Source: Poa pratensis (taxonomy: Eukaryota > Streptophyta > Magnoliopsida > Poales > Poaceae). From it: a stretch of DNA of 64,000 nucleotides. The position numbers were made by a program, and so were the translations under genes. The stretch lies in assembly GCA_947311845.1 (NCBI GenBank), contig CAMZMU010000020.1, forward strand, positions 39,988,489 to 40,052,488, in the 5' to 3' direction. Shown here piece by piece: positions 34,701 to 45,519 of the stretch; position 1 is the stretch's first letter; the number at the start of each line of letters is the position of its first letter. The notes beneath the pieces were generated by a model. That model was not told the origin of the DNA. It searched no databases and saw only the letters and a list, made by a program, of their open reading frames with translations.

Positions 34701-35064
34701 TAGGCCATAATTTGGATCTTGTTGTTTAGAACAACTTAATTCGCTTCCGCATGTTGTAATGTTGGGTCTGTGACCCCTGGTTGTATTTTGCTATCTTTCT
34801 CTATTATAAGAGTTGAACTATAATGCTTTGAGTCGTAGAGTCGGTGATGTGCCAGTTGTTCCACAAGTCTTGATCTCTCTATTATGCATTGATAGTTGTG
34901 CCTGCGTTAAGGCATCAATCGGGGTGTTGCGTTGCCGATGATCAATTCCGAGCAACGCCTGCCAAAGGTTTTGGCTGGGGATTGGTAAACCCGTAACCTC
35001 CGGTTGTATCGCTTAACCGGTGACACACAGCATCACTGTATAGCAGTCGGGTCGGGGCGCCACA
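31722..35064 (+). mobile_element. Del/Tekay-type solo LTR, 3343 bp
   Basis: It starts TGTAACAGCCC, ends GCGCCACA, and has a perfect five-base duplication gcctc at 31717-31721 and 35065-35069. It has the AT/GC/AT layout of the Del-type LTR at 22615-26138, shares the tttatgcaaaacagcc phrase, and has a U5-like end. Open frames in its GC-rich core (32.05-32.79 kb) are not credible genes. Confidence 0.88.
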
Positions 35065-35080
35065 GCCTCCTTTTATATGC
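35065..35080 (-). promoter_or_regulatory. Core promoter of the Tat solo LTR, disrupted immediately downstream of TATA
   Basis: The minus strand reads GCATATAAAAGGAGGC and then jumps into the Del-type LTR. In Tat element 2 the same core continues intact (46946-46960 and 60048-60062). The insertion therefore separates TATA from its start site. Confidence 0.75.
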
Positions 35081-35630
35081 CAAGGGGACACCACAAGTGG
35101 TCGTGCTGATAGCGTGCCGCCAAGGCGGGGCACGCGTCGCACTCCGGCCCAGGTGGCAGCCACCGGCCATCTTCGTGGCGGCGTCTCGCCGCGCTGTGTT
35201 CCATGCCGCCCGCCCCGCCGGGACTGAGGTGACGGCAAGTCGGGTCCCGTCTACGGCCCGGGCATCGCGCCGAGCGCTGCGCCTGCAATGACGGGACAGA
35301 GCGCCGGGTCTTGTTGATGTCACGCCTGCACCCGGCAACGGGCGTGAGTGGTCTTGTCCGTGATGTCAGCTGCGTCTTTCTTCCCTGCGAAGCAATCCTT
35401 CCCGGCGCAGGAATCTCATGCCACGTTGCAGGCTCCTATATTCCCAAGTCGACGGTGCCCTTCCCGGGGTGAGCACCACAGCAGAGGTGGTCCAGGGAGT
35501 CTCAGGGGCTTCCTCCTGGGGTCTTCTACGGTGCCTGCTTCCTCTCAATGAGGGCGTCGGCGATGCTTTCCGGGAGCGCGTGCCCAGGTCATGGGCCGGG
35601 AAGCCCCGTTCCCCGGATGCCGACAGTTGT

Positions 35631-36849
35631 TCTCTCTGTTTTTGTTCTCTATTTTTCGGTTCTTTGTTTTTTATTTGTCAGTTGCTTTCTTTGTTCGCGG
35701 GCCGCCGGCTTACTAGTCGGCGTTCTTTTGGTTAACGTTGGTTATGTCTGGATTTGGTTGGCTTTTGTTCCCGTGTATCTTCTCTGTTCTTTGTTCATCT
35801 CGCTACCCGTGTGCTGGATCCGTGCTGTTTAGTTGTTCGTTGCTTTTGCCGAGTACATGTGTTGTTCTTTTGTTGGGTCTTTTGTTCCCTTCATTTTTCG
35901 TTACCGGACCAGGGCTTTGCATCTCCTTTCCATTTCTTTCTTGTCTTTGGTTTCATCAGATTGCAAATATTCCATCTCCACCCCTCCGTATCATCTGGTC
36001 TCGCTGGCTTCCTGGAGTTAGTTTGAACAGCGTACTGTTCTAGGTCATGTTTTTGCCCCTCCCTTCATGCCTCTACCCACCGAACGCGTGGAGTCGGCGG
36101 AGTAGGTGACAGCCAAAGTACGCGTCGACGATGCATGCCAGTTGAAACCGACTCCAGGGAACCGACGATGGGTCAGACTTGGTACTCTATTTTTTTAAAA
36201 CTGAAAGACCAGATCATAAACAAGACCAAAACTTGCTAGCAATGGCAAGGAAAACTCCAAAGAAAAACCACAGTAAAAACCAAATAGAATTCAAAGAAAG
36301 AACCCCTCCGTTCGCCGGCTGTCTGGAGTCGGCTGAATTACTTCTGGAGAAGAAATTTGGGCTCATGTTGTAATGACCTAGCTGGCTTCTCGACGTTGGT
36401 GTCGCTTTCGATATCGACCGTGCTGTTATTTATTGCTTGCATCTGATAGGTACTATAGCGTCGCGGTCGCACATCTGCTGGCTTACACATGGCTTGTACA
36501 TCACGGAATAAACAGCCTTGCCGTCGTGTCCTTTCGTTCTCTCATTGTTGGTTTGGTAAAGTGGTTCCTCTATTTGTGTTTTAAGAGCACTTGATGAGTT
36601 TTGAAATGTGGTATGTCCATTTGTTGTTTTACATCGACCGGTGATGTTTATAGTTAGGTTTCTTTCATACTTTGAGTTGTTTTGATACTGCAGGCTACGT
36701 ATTTAATTTTTTCCTTCCCGTATTTTTTTACGGTTGTACAGCTGTTCAGCCGTGTCATATTACAGTTGTGTTTCACTTGGTCTGTCCGGATGATGTCACT
36801 CCATTTTGTTTTCCCCGTTGAGAGCCCTGAGTCTTGCCGCACTGATGTT
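35631..36849. other. Unclassified noncoding block, continuation of the region left of 31371
   Basis: T/G-rich sequence continuing the style of 30.77-31.37 kb (gttgttcgttgcttttg and similar), then ordinary composition with hairpin-family members at 36147, 36314 and 36871. No gene seen. Confidence 0.45.
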
Positions 36850-36990
36850 AGCTTAACGCGTGTCTCATTCGGCCGGTTCCCTGTAGTCGGACTCGAATAT
36901 TTGGGATGACTCGCACGGATGTAAGCTTAATGCGTGTCTCCTCTCGCCGGTTCCTTGGAGTCGGCCTCGTATATTTTGGACGGTCGTTAC
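36850..36990 (+). repeat. Two tandem copies of a 74-bp unit carrying the hairpin
   Basis: Units start agcttaa(c/t)gcgtgtctc at 36850 and 36924; each contains gccggttcc(c/t)tg(t/g)agtcgg. Confidence 0.8.
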
Positions 36991-37112
36991 TGAACGGTGG
37001 ACCTCTATGAAAATCGGTATGATCAGGTGTTGTTCGGAATCCGTCACTAAGCTAAACCGCTGGCTTAATAGAAGAAGAGGGTCACATACACACACCAACA
37101 CAGGATGACGAT

Positions 37113-37430
37113 GCATTAAGACGGACAAGACAATATCGTTGGCTCCCCTATGGCCCCTGGAGTCGGCTTGATCAGACGGTGCATTAAGATGGATAAGCCA
37201 ATATCGTTGGCTCCCCTAGGGCTCCTGGAGTCGGCTTGATCGGACTGTGCATTAAGACGGACAAGTCAATATCGTTGGTTGTCCTACGGCTCTTGGAGTC
37301 GGCATGATCCGACGGTGTATTAAGACAGAGAAGTCATTATTGTTGGTTGCCCTACGGCTATTGAAGTCGGCATGATCCGACGGTGTATTAAGACGGAGAA
37401 GCCAACATCGTTGGCTCCCCTAGGGTGGCA
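37113..37430 (+). repeat. 68-bp minisatellite, about 4.7 copies
   Basis: Units begin g(c/t)attaagac at 37113, 37181, 37249, 37317 and 37385, exactly 68 bp apart. Each carries an 'aatatcgttggctcccctagggctcctggagtcggc' theme, that is, one hairpin-family member per unit. Spacing is constant while sequence varies. Confidence 0.9.
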
Positions 37431-38356
37431 CGTCTCGCTAGGGAGGCGACCTGACACTTCTTTTTACTGTCCGAATAGTGCAACGTACCCGATGTTTCTG
37501 CGAGATAACGAGTGTGTCCCGAATCTTCAATCGTCAACAAATTAAACTGTCAGCTTAATAGTAGAAGAGGGTCACCCCCATCTGTATTAAAAACAATCAC
37601 AGTTCGGTTACAACTATCCATTACAGTTTCGTTTCGGGATTCAAGGAGACACAACTCACGTCCATTTCGACTTAATATTTTGAGAAGATGAACCAACACA
37701 TGATGACACACACCATCTTAATATAGTTCAAAATAAACCGATCGAGAGGAAAGTAGCAGAAAACGTGATAAAAACATATAGTACTCAATAAGCACTTGGT
37801 TATAAGGAAAAACAAAAGTAGGGTTAGAGTACACATAAGGAGCAAGAGAACAAACACTTGAGCTTATGCCGCTCCTCATGAACAACTCCATTTTCAAGAT
37901 CGTCGACTCCAACGACGGGACCGTCCAGCCGGCCAGACGCAATAACTGGGGATGTGAGGCTTGGCTCCTAAGCTTGGAGCCAGCGGGCCCACGGGGAAAC
38001 TTGGTTGTTAAGCTTCCAAGGCTTCTCAAGCAAGGAACTAGCGTCCAAGGCTTCCCCACGAAGGAACTTAGCTGAAAAACATGAGGCTATTAGAGAAAAA
38101 AAAGATCCACGGTGAAGGCAGCACAAACCGTAACTGAATAACAAGCCAACACGTGCATCCAGTCGCCGGCTCACTCACAGGTCACCAGGTCACAACCTGT
38201 CAAGACACGACATGTAGAATGGTAGCGACAGCTCACGGACGAGGAGTGTGTTGAATAGAACCACTTCGTACATTGTGGCAGTACTACGTCGGTTTTGATG
38301 TACGAAGTTAGAGTGGCCTAGGAACCTTCTCTTTGTTCTGGAATGGTTACTCTTGA

Positions 38357-38690
38357 GTTTGCGTCGCCGATCTCTCCCGTGCGTGGGTCGCAGGCGCATA
38401 TTTTCTACAGTAGATCAGGGTGCGCTTGATATTTCGCGTCGTCGTCCGGTACGTTGCACTGTTCGTGATGTCTGGTGAAATTCGGGCCCGATTTCTCCGT
38501 CCGAGCTTCCCTACCTCAATTCGTCGGCGGGTACGTTGCACTGTGCTGGTAGTCATAACGAATTCGGGCCCGTTTTCCCCTGTCCTAGCTGGCGTATCGC
38601 CATTGGTTCCGAGTGGTTTCCGACGAATTGGGTTGCCGTGTACACTGTACTGGGGGGAAGGGGTATATAGGTTGCCTGAAGCCAGGTCCA
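38357..38690 (+). repeat. Promoter-like duplicated segment, copy 2
   Basis: Counterpart of 28985-29290 in the same orientation, including the two tacgttgcactgt units, the gggccc cores and a terminal ggggtatatagg. It is too short and too far inside the block to be a recognisable LTR pair on its own. Confidence 0.7.
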
Positions 38691-39922
38691 AATCAGTGAC
38701 ACTCCCGAGTGGACCATTCGGAACCATCTCCGTCTTAGTGCATTGTCTGATCATGCCGGCTCCCTGGAGTCGGCATGACAAACGTAGCATGACGTGAAAA
38801 TGAATTGTCTGTGTGGCTACTCTATGACGACCACGATAGAACACTGTTGAACGATAAGACGTACGGAATAAATCAAAACGAAGTAGTTGGCTCGGTGGAT
38901 GGATAGAGAAATCAATACTGTGGCTTCCCTAGGGCGACACACCTGGCTAGGTCGTTTTACGCAATGCTTGAAATCACTGGTTCATAATAATAATATCACA
39001 ATTAGTGCTTTTGTTGCTATCGGCTTGGTTTTCTTGCATAGTTTTACATATGTTATTGTATTTAATGACGAGAGAGGGTTGTATGAGTCGTGCACTAAAG
39101 TCGTCATACCGGTTAGGTTTGAAAAAACCCTCATGGGAGTGTCGTACTGTTGGCTGCGAAAAAACCCTCATGGGAGTGTCAGGTCGTCGGTCTAGCGAGG
39201 AGGTATTTGTTGGCTTTCTTTTCTTCCTATTCGCCGTGACGTTCTCTTTGCTTCTTCGTGTCGGTCGGTTTATGTTTTTGTTACCGCTTTCGGGTCTGGT
39301 ACTATCTTGTCGCTGCTATTTCTATTTATTTCTTGTGTCTATATTCCGTGCGATTGAGTTTTACCTTTCATTAGTTTTTTTCTCATGTGATGCTTGTTTG
39401 TATCAGAGTCACCGAGCCGGCGAGCCAGAATCGGCGGGACTGGCTTTCTCTGTTTTACTGTGCACGCCCCCGCCGACCCACAGTAGTCCGCGAGACTGGC
39501 CTTCTTTGTTTGGCTGTGCATCAAAACGAGGTATTTTGGTTACACCGTGCAAGAAGACACTGAGATCCATTGCGCATCATGAAGCGGGGTATTAGTTTTC
39601 GCTGGTGTATGTATTTTGTGTCGCTGTAAGTTGCTTCGCCATGGACTACATCGAAGAATGCTACAAGAGCACTCTTTATCTCCTCTGCAGAAAGTTATAT
39701 CGGCTCCGGCCAAATTGAAGGCGCGTGTGTACATACGTAACGATATTGGTTGTTAGATTTATGTTCTTTTCTTCTTAGTTTTTTAGTCAATCAGGAGAGA
39801 GGGTGGTATGAGTTTTGCAGTGAAGTTGGCGTAGTGGGTAGAACACGTCATCGATCATGCGTCTGCGCTGGCTTCCCACTCGCCGGCATACGGCAAGCAC
39901 GAAACAATAAAACTCAGAAAAT

Positions 39923-40045
39923 GTTTGTTCTGGCTGAGTCCCGGAGTCGGCCGAATGACTTTCTCCGTCTCACTGAACATAAAAAGTTTGTTCTGGCCGA
40001 TTCCCGGGAGTCGGCAGGAATGACATTCTCCGTCTCACTGCTCGG
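39923..40045 (+). repeat. Two tandem units of about 66 bp
   Basis: tttgttctggc(t/c)ga...cggagtcggc...atgac(t/a)ttctccgtctcactg occurs at 39923 and 39989. Each unit carries a hairpin-family member. Confidence 0.75.
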
Positions 40046-40059
40046 CGATGTTCTCGATG

Positions 40060-40240
40060 AATAATCAGCCATCAGAGGTAAATAACCAATATAATTACCT
40101 TTGGTCTGCAACGTTGTACAACTGCAAATTTTCTAATCGTCGAAATTGCTCCTGTAAACAGGATTTCTGGGACTCGAGCGACGACAACGTCGCGTCAGAT
40201 AATGAACATGAACATTTAGGCATCGTTTGGTCACACTGAC
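40060..40240 (+). pseudogene. Inverted relic of the Tat antisense gene segment
   Basis: The plus strand encodes CKFSNRRNCSCKQDFWDSSD and then DNVASDNEHE. The minus-strand gene relic at about 44.33-44.22 kb encodes SRSSNCQNYSCQQGFWNIND and then DSVASGSEPE. Upstream noncoding also aligns (aggtaaataacc...att/gtagttac in both), including what may be an exon-intron boundary. The two copies are therefore related beyond the codons but lie on opposite strands about 4 kb apart. Confidence 0.65.
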
Positions 40241-41985
40241 TCCTCCATCTTAATACACCGTCCGATCACACGCCGACTCCCTGGAGTCGGCGTTTGATGA
40301 AAACGCGAGAACAAACCAAATTCGAACCATTCAGATTTCGTCCAGTTTAGCCTTTTTTCAGCAGATCTATTTCCTTTCTTTTTCCACCAAGGTTGTAGGA
40401 AGGCTGTGGGGTGCAAGTATGGTTTGTGATCATGTAAAAAGATTTCAAAAACCATGACTTTATTCGGAGTTCTTGACTAGCTTTCGTTGCTAGCGCATTG
40501 GTTCCTTTGCATCGTCTCTTCCGTACAGTAAACGTTGGGGGCACGATCGGGTTTTCGCCGTTGGATGGTGCGTACATTGTAGTCGTGTTTATACGTCCAA
40601 AGTGGAACCAATGGATTTGAATTCATGCTCAAGCGAATCACGGGTCTATGTCTATCCACCCTCTCTTTGATGAGAATAGGTTGGTAGAGCTAGAACAATA
40701 CCTTCTTTCGTCTTAACACTTGGGTTTTATATCAACTTTGGATATCCATAAGTTCGTAGTCGACTCTATTCTAGGGTGGTGGTGCCAAAGCACTCCTTCC
40801 TATCCTTTCCACTTCCCCATTTTCTTCACCCTGCACATTTTCTTCTCGCTTCATTTTCACTCGAACACTAATCAAACCGACTCCCGGGAGCCGGCGAGGT
40901 CGGATGACAAAAAATTGTCAATTTTGGTGTCCACGCTTTCCAAGGTTATTCCTTGGTGCAGCAAGAAATAGACATTGTCGGCTCCTGAGGTCGGCGTGGA
41001 CAGCGGTTTGGTACATTCCTGCGCGTGAGCTTTTTCGTACTCCTTGGCTCGTTGATCCTTTCCCGGCGTTTTACATCTATTGGATTCACGCGCCGTGTTC
41101 AATCGGTGTGCCGAGGGGCAGTTCGCAATGGGGAGACGGCTTTAAAAAGGTAAACCCATCAAAAATAAATGTGATGCCTAGAGAATATAAATCATAGATG
41201 TTTAACGAGGGAAAGTGAAGGGTGATCGATTCTACCACAGATTGAGTGATCTTGGAAGTACGTAAATTTTTTTTGGGGGAAATCCATATCAATCACCGAT
41301 GACTTTTTCTATCCAGTTTGCCGACCCGTCGGTATCATCTGGTTTCGTCGGCTCCTTGGAGTTGGAGGAACTGCTTTCCCACACCAAAAATGGATGGTGA
41401 AATGATATGATCCACTGGGGAGTGTAACGACCCATTTATTCGATGGGCCGGTGAGCCTCCGCGTCTATAAAGCCGGCGTTTGTATGTGCTGTCGGATCAG
41501 ATCATCAGGCGAACCTGACGGTAGGCTGTCAAAAATGGGCAGATAGTTAAGACGTAACCCATATTAGCGTGGTGGTAAGACGGTGATGATCAAGTGAGGA
41601 AGGCGCTGATCCACACGTGTACACGATGGTTGTAGTCCGTACGAGGTTTGGCGCGGCAGGAACGGTGACTTCATCGGCTACGAGAGTCATGCTATCTCTT
41701 CGAGTCGTTGGCCAAGCGAGTCATCATCTCGACACACGTGGGCTTGGAAGAGATGGCGAGCTGGAAATATATACTCAGTAGTATAGTTTGTAGACAACTA
41801 ATGACGCAGGGTAAAATACGCATTTGTTAGTCTGGTGGTGAGTCAACAACAGACAGATTGGACACACAAAAGACGGCATTACTTGAAGTGACATGGTTCA
41901 GGGTTTACAGAACGAGTTAACATATGTGTTGTCCTCTCGATAGTGGACGAGTTGTTCCTTACATACCAGTGATCTGAACAAAATA

Positions 41986-42107
41986 CTCCCTCCTCCCCAA
42001 AATAACTGTCTTAGATTTTCCAAAAATGAATGTATCTAGACATGAAACATGTATAGATACATCCACTTTTAGGCTAATTTAAGACACTTATTTTGGGACG
42101 GAGGGAG
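41986..42107. mobile_element. Stowaway-type MITE (Tc1/Mariner), 122 bp
   Basis: Ends CTCCCTCCTCCCCAAAATAA and, reversed, CTCCCTCCGTCCCAAAATAA, flanked by TA at 41984-41985 and 42108-42109. This is the canonical grass Stowaway terminus and TA target duplication. No coding capacity. Confidence 0.95.
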
Positions 42108-42135
42108 TATATCATGATTGACATCTTGAGTTAAT

Positions 42136-44830
42136 TTAGGTATGACCCCTTGACTGTGTCATAGCCGATTCCTGATCTGAGTCAAGTAAGGGATGGCCGG
42201 CTTTTCTTCTTGCTTGCTGGTCGTGGGAGGTAGCGGGAAGGTTTATCTCCTGTTGACGTGTCTGGGTGAAAGTTGATTGACTGTACCGTTCGGTTGGACT
42301 TGGAATTTCGGGAGCAAGGCCTACCATCTCGCTCATGGTGGATGCCACGCCTTTCTTCTCCTCGATATCTTTCACCACTTTGTTCAAGGCTTTATACAGT
42401 TCATCTCTTGTCTCACTTGCCTGTATTAGACAATGCAAAGCGTAGAGGGTCGATACGCCATTGGTTTGTCCTGCACATGTGATAGCTTGATTAGGTCATA
42501 AGGAAGATCGTTAGAATAAGACAGATAGGATCGTTAAATCCAACGAACAATTACCAAGGCAGCCATGGGTGGTTTTGTATATCATGAACTTCAGCTGCTG
42601 GAGATATTCAAGTGCTCCTGCTAGCTTATCGTTATGGTCCTTCTCATGTGCATCTACTTCATACGTTGGACGTACATAGTAGGTCTTTACATCATTGTTC
42701 TCCTTTGTCAATGCCTTATTTTCAAAAAGGAGGACCTGACGATCCTGATATATCTCGATGTATTTGGTCTGGTGGGTCTCCTTTAGGATCTTGATTTATT
42801 TGTCCAGTTCAGTCATCGGAACATATGTCGTCGCTGCCTGCTACAGTTTAGCGATGATACCCTTGTGTATGTTAGCTTGCTCTATGTCCCTGTTTAACTG
42901 GACCTGTAGCTGTGTTATGAACCTGTCTTTGTCGGCTAGGGCCTTCATTGCGTTCATCTTTGTTTCGTTCATCGTTGCCAGTTCACGCTTTTCATATACC
43001 AAAAAAACATATCAGAAGAAGCAATAGATTGTGTTCGGAGAGTTAGTGTGTTGCTGGCCCGGTGACGTACCTGAACTTTTTTAAACTTTTGGCCTGTTCT
43101 TTGCTTTTTTGGAGCTCGGCTTGCAGGTTGATGCATTAATTCTTTTCTTCGGTTAGACCCTGCTCTACTTGCTTTTTTTCCCTTTCAGCCTTAGTCATTG
43201 TTTCCTACAAGGTTATATCAGTAGAAGATATGGTATGCATACGGAGTTTTAGCCGATGGAAAGAAGTTTGTAGATACCTTGTGTAGTCGTTTCAGTTCCG
43301 CTAATATAGCACATCGTTGTTCTGCTTTTTTATTTTGTGTGGCTATGTAAGTCCCGAGCACGTACCTTTGTGTATTGCTTTGTTGCTCGTGGGGTTTGTT
43401 TCTAACAATCTTTTCTTCCAGGGTTGCTGTTTGCGGTGACCGGGAAAGCGAGACAGATGTACAAATTTTCAAGTTCCGGTGTCATGAACGGCAGGATCTG
43501 CATCAACGTTCTCTGCGAGGTTAATGATAGGAATAATGAGGTCCGTGGCTGTCTCCGTCAAGTGTGTCTCCTAAGGTTTGTACGATTCCATCCAAGCCAT
43601 GTCTGTCGAGAATTCGCTGGATGGTTTATCGTTAAGCCAAGTCGGCGCGGACCTGCACGAGGATTGGGTAAATGTTATGACAGTATATAGCCCGTTTTTA
43701 TAAAGACATAAATTAAAACATGTTTGATCAATCATACCCCTGATATGTAGGAATATCTGATAACCAATCCTGATCTAAAGGGGTCATGTGATTTAGTGTT
43801 GTCAGACTTGCATTGCTTTTGGTGTCGTCTCATCCAATAGATGTTTGAAGTCTGGAAACACTTCTAATTCCAGCTCCTCCCATAGTGCTCTGAAGCCGGT
43901 TGTCCCTGAAAAAAATCCGCATGATTTGTTGCTGACAGACTTGTCGTGGTCGTGGTAGTCGTCTCCTTCCATGAATCTCTGAAGGCGATAGTATATTCTT
44001 GGTCCTGTGATTGCAGTCCTTCTTCAGGTCCCGTCTTCTGACGCTTGGCGTTTCGGAGATCAATGTCTCGGCAGAATGTCGCTTGGTCTCTTTTCACCAG
44101 CCCGGGATAGGGAGGTTGTTTGTGGTCAGAATATTCAGGTATGCTGCCACTGTGTTCATTCTTCGGCTCCATTTCAAACCTATATTCGTTACCGTTGTTT
44201 GTCAAGACGGACACTGTGTTGGCTTCGGGTTCAGATCCTGACGCGACACTGTCATCGTTTATGTTCCAAAAACCCTGCTGACAAGAATAATTTTGACAGT
44301 TGGAAGATCTGGAGTCGAACGACACTGCTGATTATAAGTAACTACATCGGTTATTTACCTGACACCTGTTGACTGTACGAGAAGACTTTGATTTTGGCAA
44401 TATCACTTTCGTTGATTCTGCCGGTGAATAGTTTGTTCATGGCCTTCGAGATCTCCTCCTCTTTGTTTCGAGAGCTGGTACAGTTGTACAACGTATTTCC
44501 TTCCATATGTCGATGATGCACCCAGCCGGCTTTCGATATTTCCTTTACGTTGAAGATTCGGTTCCAGAGCGCGAGGGAGGGCTTGATTTTGAGGTATCCT
44601 TTACACAGCTCTTCGGAACACGCGACGTGAAGAACTGAATTGGGTCCCAGGTTGTGAAGCTGGAGGTCAATGTGCTCGAGTAGCTTGTGGAAGAAATATG
44701 AGTCTGACAGCGATAGACCACGGTCGAGGAAATCGGTGAATAGAACCACTTCACAGCTTGCCGGATTAGGAAAAGTTTCCTTACCTGGTATCCGGCATCT
44801 TAGCTTGGTATCCAGTGGCGGACGCTGGCT
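42136..44830 (-). pseudogene. Antisense Tat accessory gene relic, copy 2 (Transposase_28-like)
   Basis: Landmarks on the minus strand, 44.8-44.4 kb: RIPGKETFPNPA, then LSLSDSYFFHKLL, then LGPNSVL and ELCKGYLKI. These line up with WRVPGDEAVPDP, MSLPLSAFF, APNSIL and ALCEGYLGI of the gene at 8894-12149. Downstream are a Ser/Asn/Glu-rich section (44.33-43.86 kb) with NAKRQKT, and a coiled-coil stretch with KALADKDRFITQLQVQLN (near 42.9 kb), then LQQLKFMIYK and the tail at 42438-42136. Stops and frame changes are numerous. If it belongs to a Tat element, that element is plus-strand and its 3' LTR should lie right of 44.9 kb, but I could not identify one. Confidence 0.6.
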
Positions 44831-45519
44831 TCGATGTAGGACTTCCTAAACTTTCGATCCGCTCCACTTCCACCGCTTGTATTTCTTTGTTTTGCTTGGA
44901 TCTATAGGTTTTTTCTTTTGATCTGTAGGGTTGGTGTGAGGAAAATGAAGCCGGAGGGGATAGGGATGGAAATGGCTGTTACTATTGAGCCATCTGCCGT
45001 AACGTGTGTACAAGTGTCTGTGTATATAGCAATAAATTGCTTGTCTTGAAGTGTTTGGCAAGCCGGTTGACGCTTTGTTTAATGCTATGGTCTATGTACT
45101 TGGTCTGTGAGAGGTCGTCGTTTCGTGATGATCCTGGTTCCTTCCCGAGGTATCCGTCGCGAGTGTCTGTACATAATCTTATCCGTCAGACGAGTGAATC
45201 TTGCTGTCATGCGATTGGGTCAGCGGTTTAAAGACAGGGGTCAAATATATCCACTTGATTGGTAGGAGGCGTCATTCATTGGTGCTTGCATACCATTCAG
45301 TTGTTCCAATTTTCTATTATTTGTCTAAATTGGTGTCTGGTCTTACATATGGATATATTTATTTCTACCCGTTCATTATTAGCATTGTGTATGGCGTGTC
45401 GTCAAAACATGGCTCGGGGGGTCGTGCGTCAAGGCGCACCCCTAAATCTAGTTGTTATGAATGATTATGAGCAATTACACACAAATAAGAATATGTTCGT
45501 ATTTGCAAAATAGAAGATG
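44831..45519. other. Unassigned noncoding segment between the Tat accessory gene and the CACTA gene
   Basis: AT-rich sequence without a recognisable gene. A short purine-rich word followed by TG (ggctcggggggtcg-tgcg, near 45411) could be a polypurine tract and LTR start, but no LTR body can be recognised. The junction to the CACTA layer lies somewhere here. Confidence 0.35.

Larger units (their letters stand above)
31371..35625 (-). mobile_element. Solo LTR of a Tat-lineage element, split by another solo LTR
   Basis: The minus strand runs TGTCGGCATCC... (35625) to ...CACGCGACA (31371). The target duplication gttgt is present at both sides (31366-31370 and 35626-35630). After removing the inner insertion plus its duplication, the length is 907 bp, the same as the LTRs of Tat element 2 (908 and 907 bp), and the sequence is alignable to them in reverse orientation. 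No internal domain is present, so this is a solo LTR left by recombination. Confidence 0.9.
28646..41366. repeat. Dispersed family of short near-palindromes (GCCGACTCC-n-GGAGTCGGC)
   Basis: Clear members: 28646-28664, 36147-36166, 36314-36333, 36871-36890, 36946-36965, several within 37113-37430, 38752-38777, about 40000-40018, 40271-40292, 40877-40895, 40977-40995 and 41347-41366; weaker half-copies lie near 35987 and 36090. The 40271-40292 copy is a perfect 10-bp stem with a two-base loop. Spacer and flanks vary, but the TCGGC/GCCGA arms persist. I saw none outside this block. The motif marks 28.6-41.4 kb as one sequence family or one large element interrupted by other transposons. Confidence 0.72.
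37431..41985. other. Unclassified noncoding block with scattered hairpins and short duplications
   Basis: No recognisable full gene. Contains hairpin members, a repeated gaaaaaaccctcatgggagtgtc pair (39120 and 39158), two versions of an agagagggt(t/g)gtatgag phrase (about 39070 and 39797), and one relic of the antisense gene in opposite orientation (see 40060-40240). Confidence 0.45.

Noticed and set aside
37113..37430. Regular repeats considered as a CRISPR array
   Set aside because: Period is 68 bp with sequence similarity along the full unit and no unique spacers, and the context is plant nuclear DNA.
28985..38690. The duplicated promoter-like segments as an LTR pair
   Set aside because: Similarity covers only about 330 bp, no TG/CA boundaries or target duplications were found, and no primer site lies next to copy 1. 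Kept as a finding, not annotated as LTRs.
45405..45430. ggctcggggggtcg-tgcg as polypurine tract and LTR start for the Tat element carrying the 42-45 kb gene
   Set aside because: No LTR body, promoter or second copy follows, and the TGCG start differs from the other Tat LTRs here.
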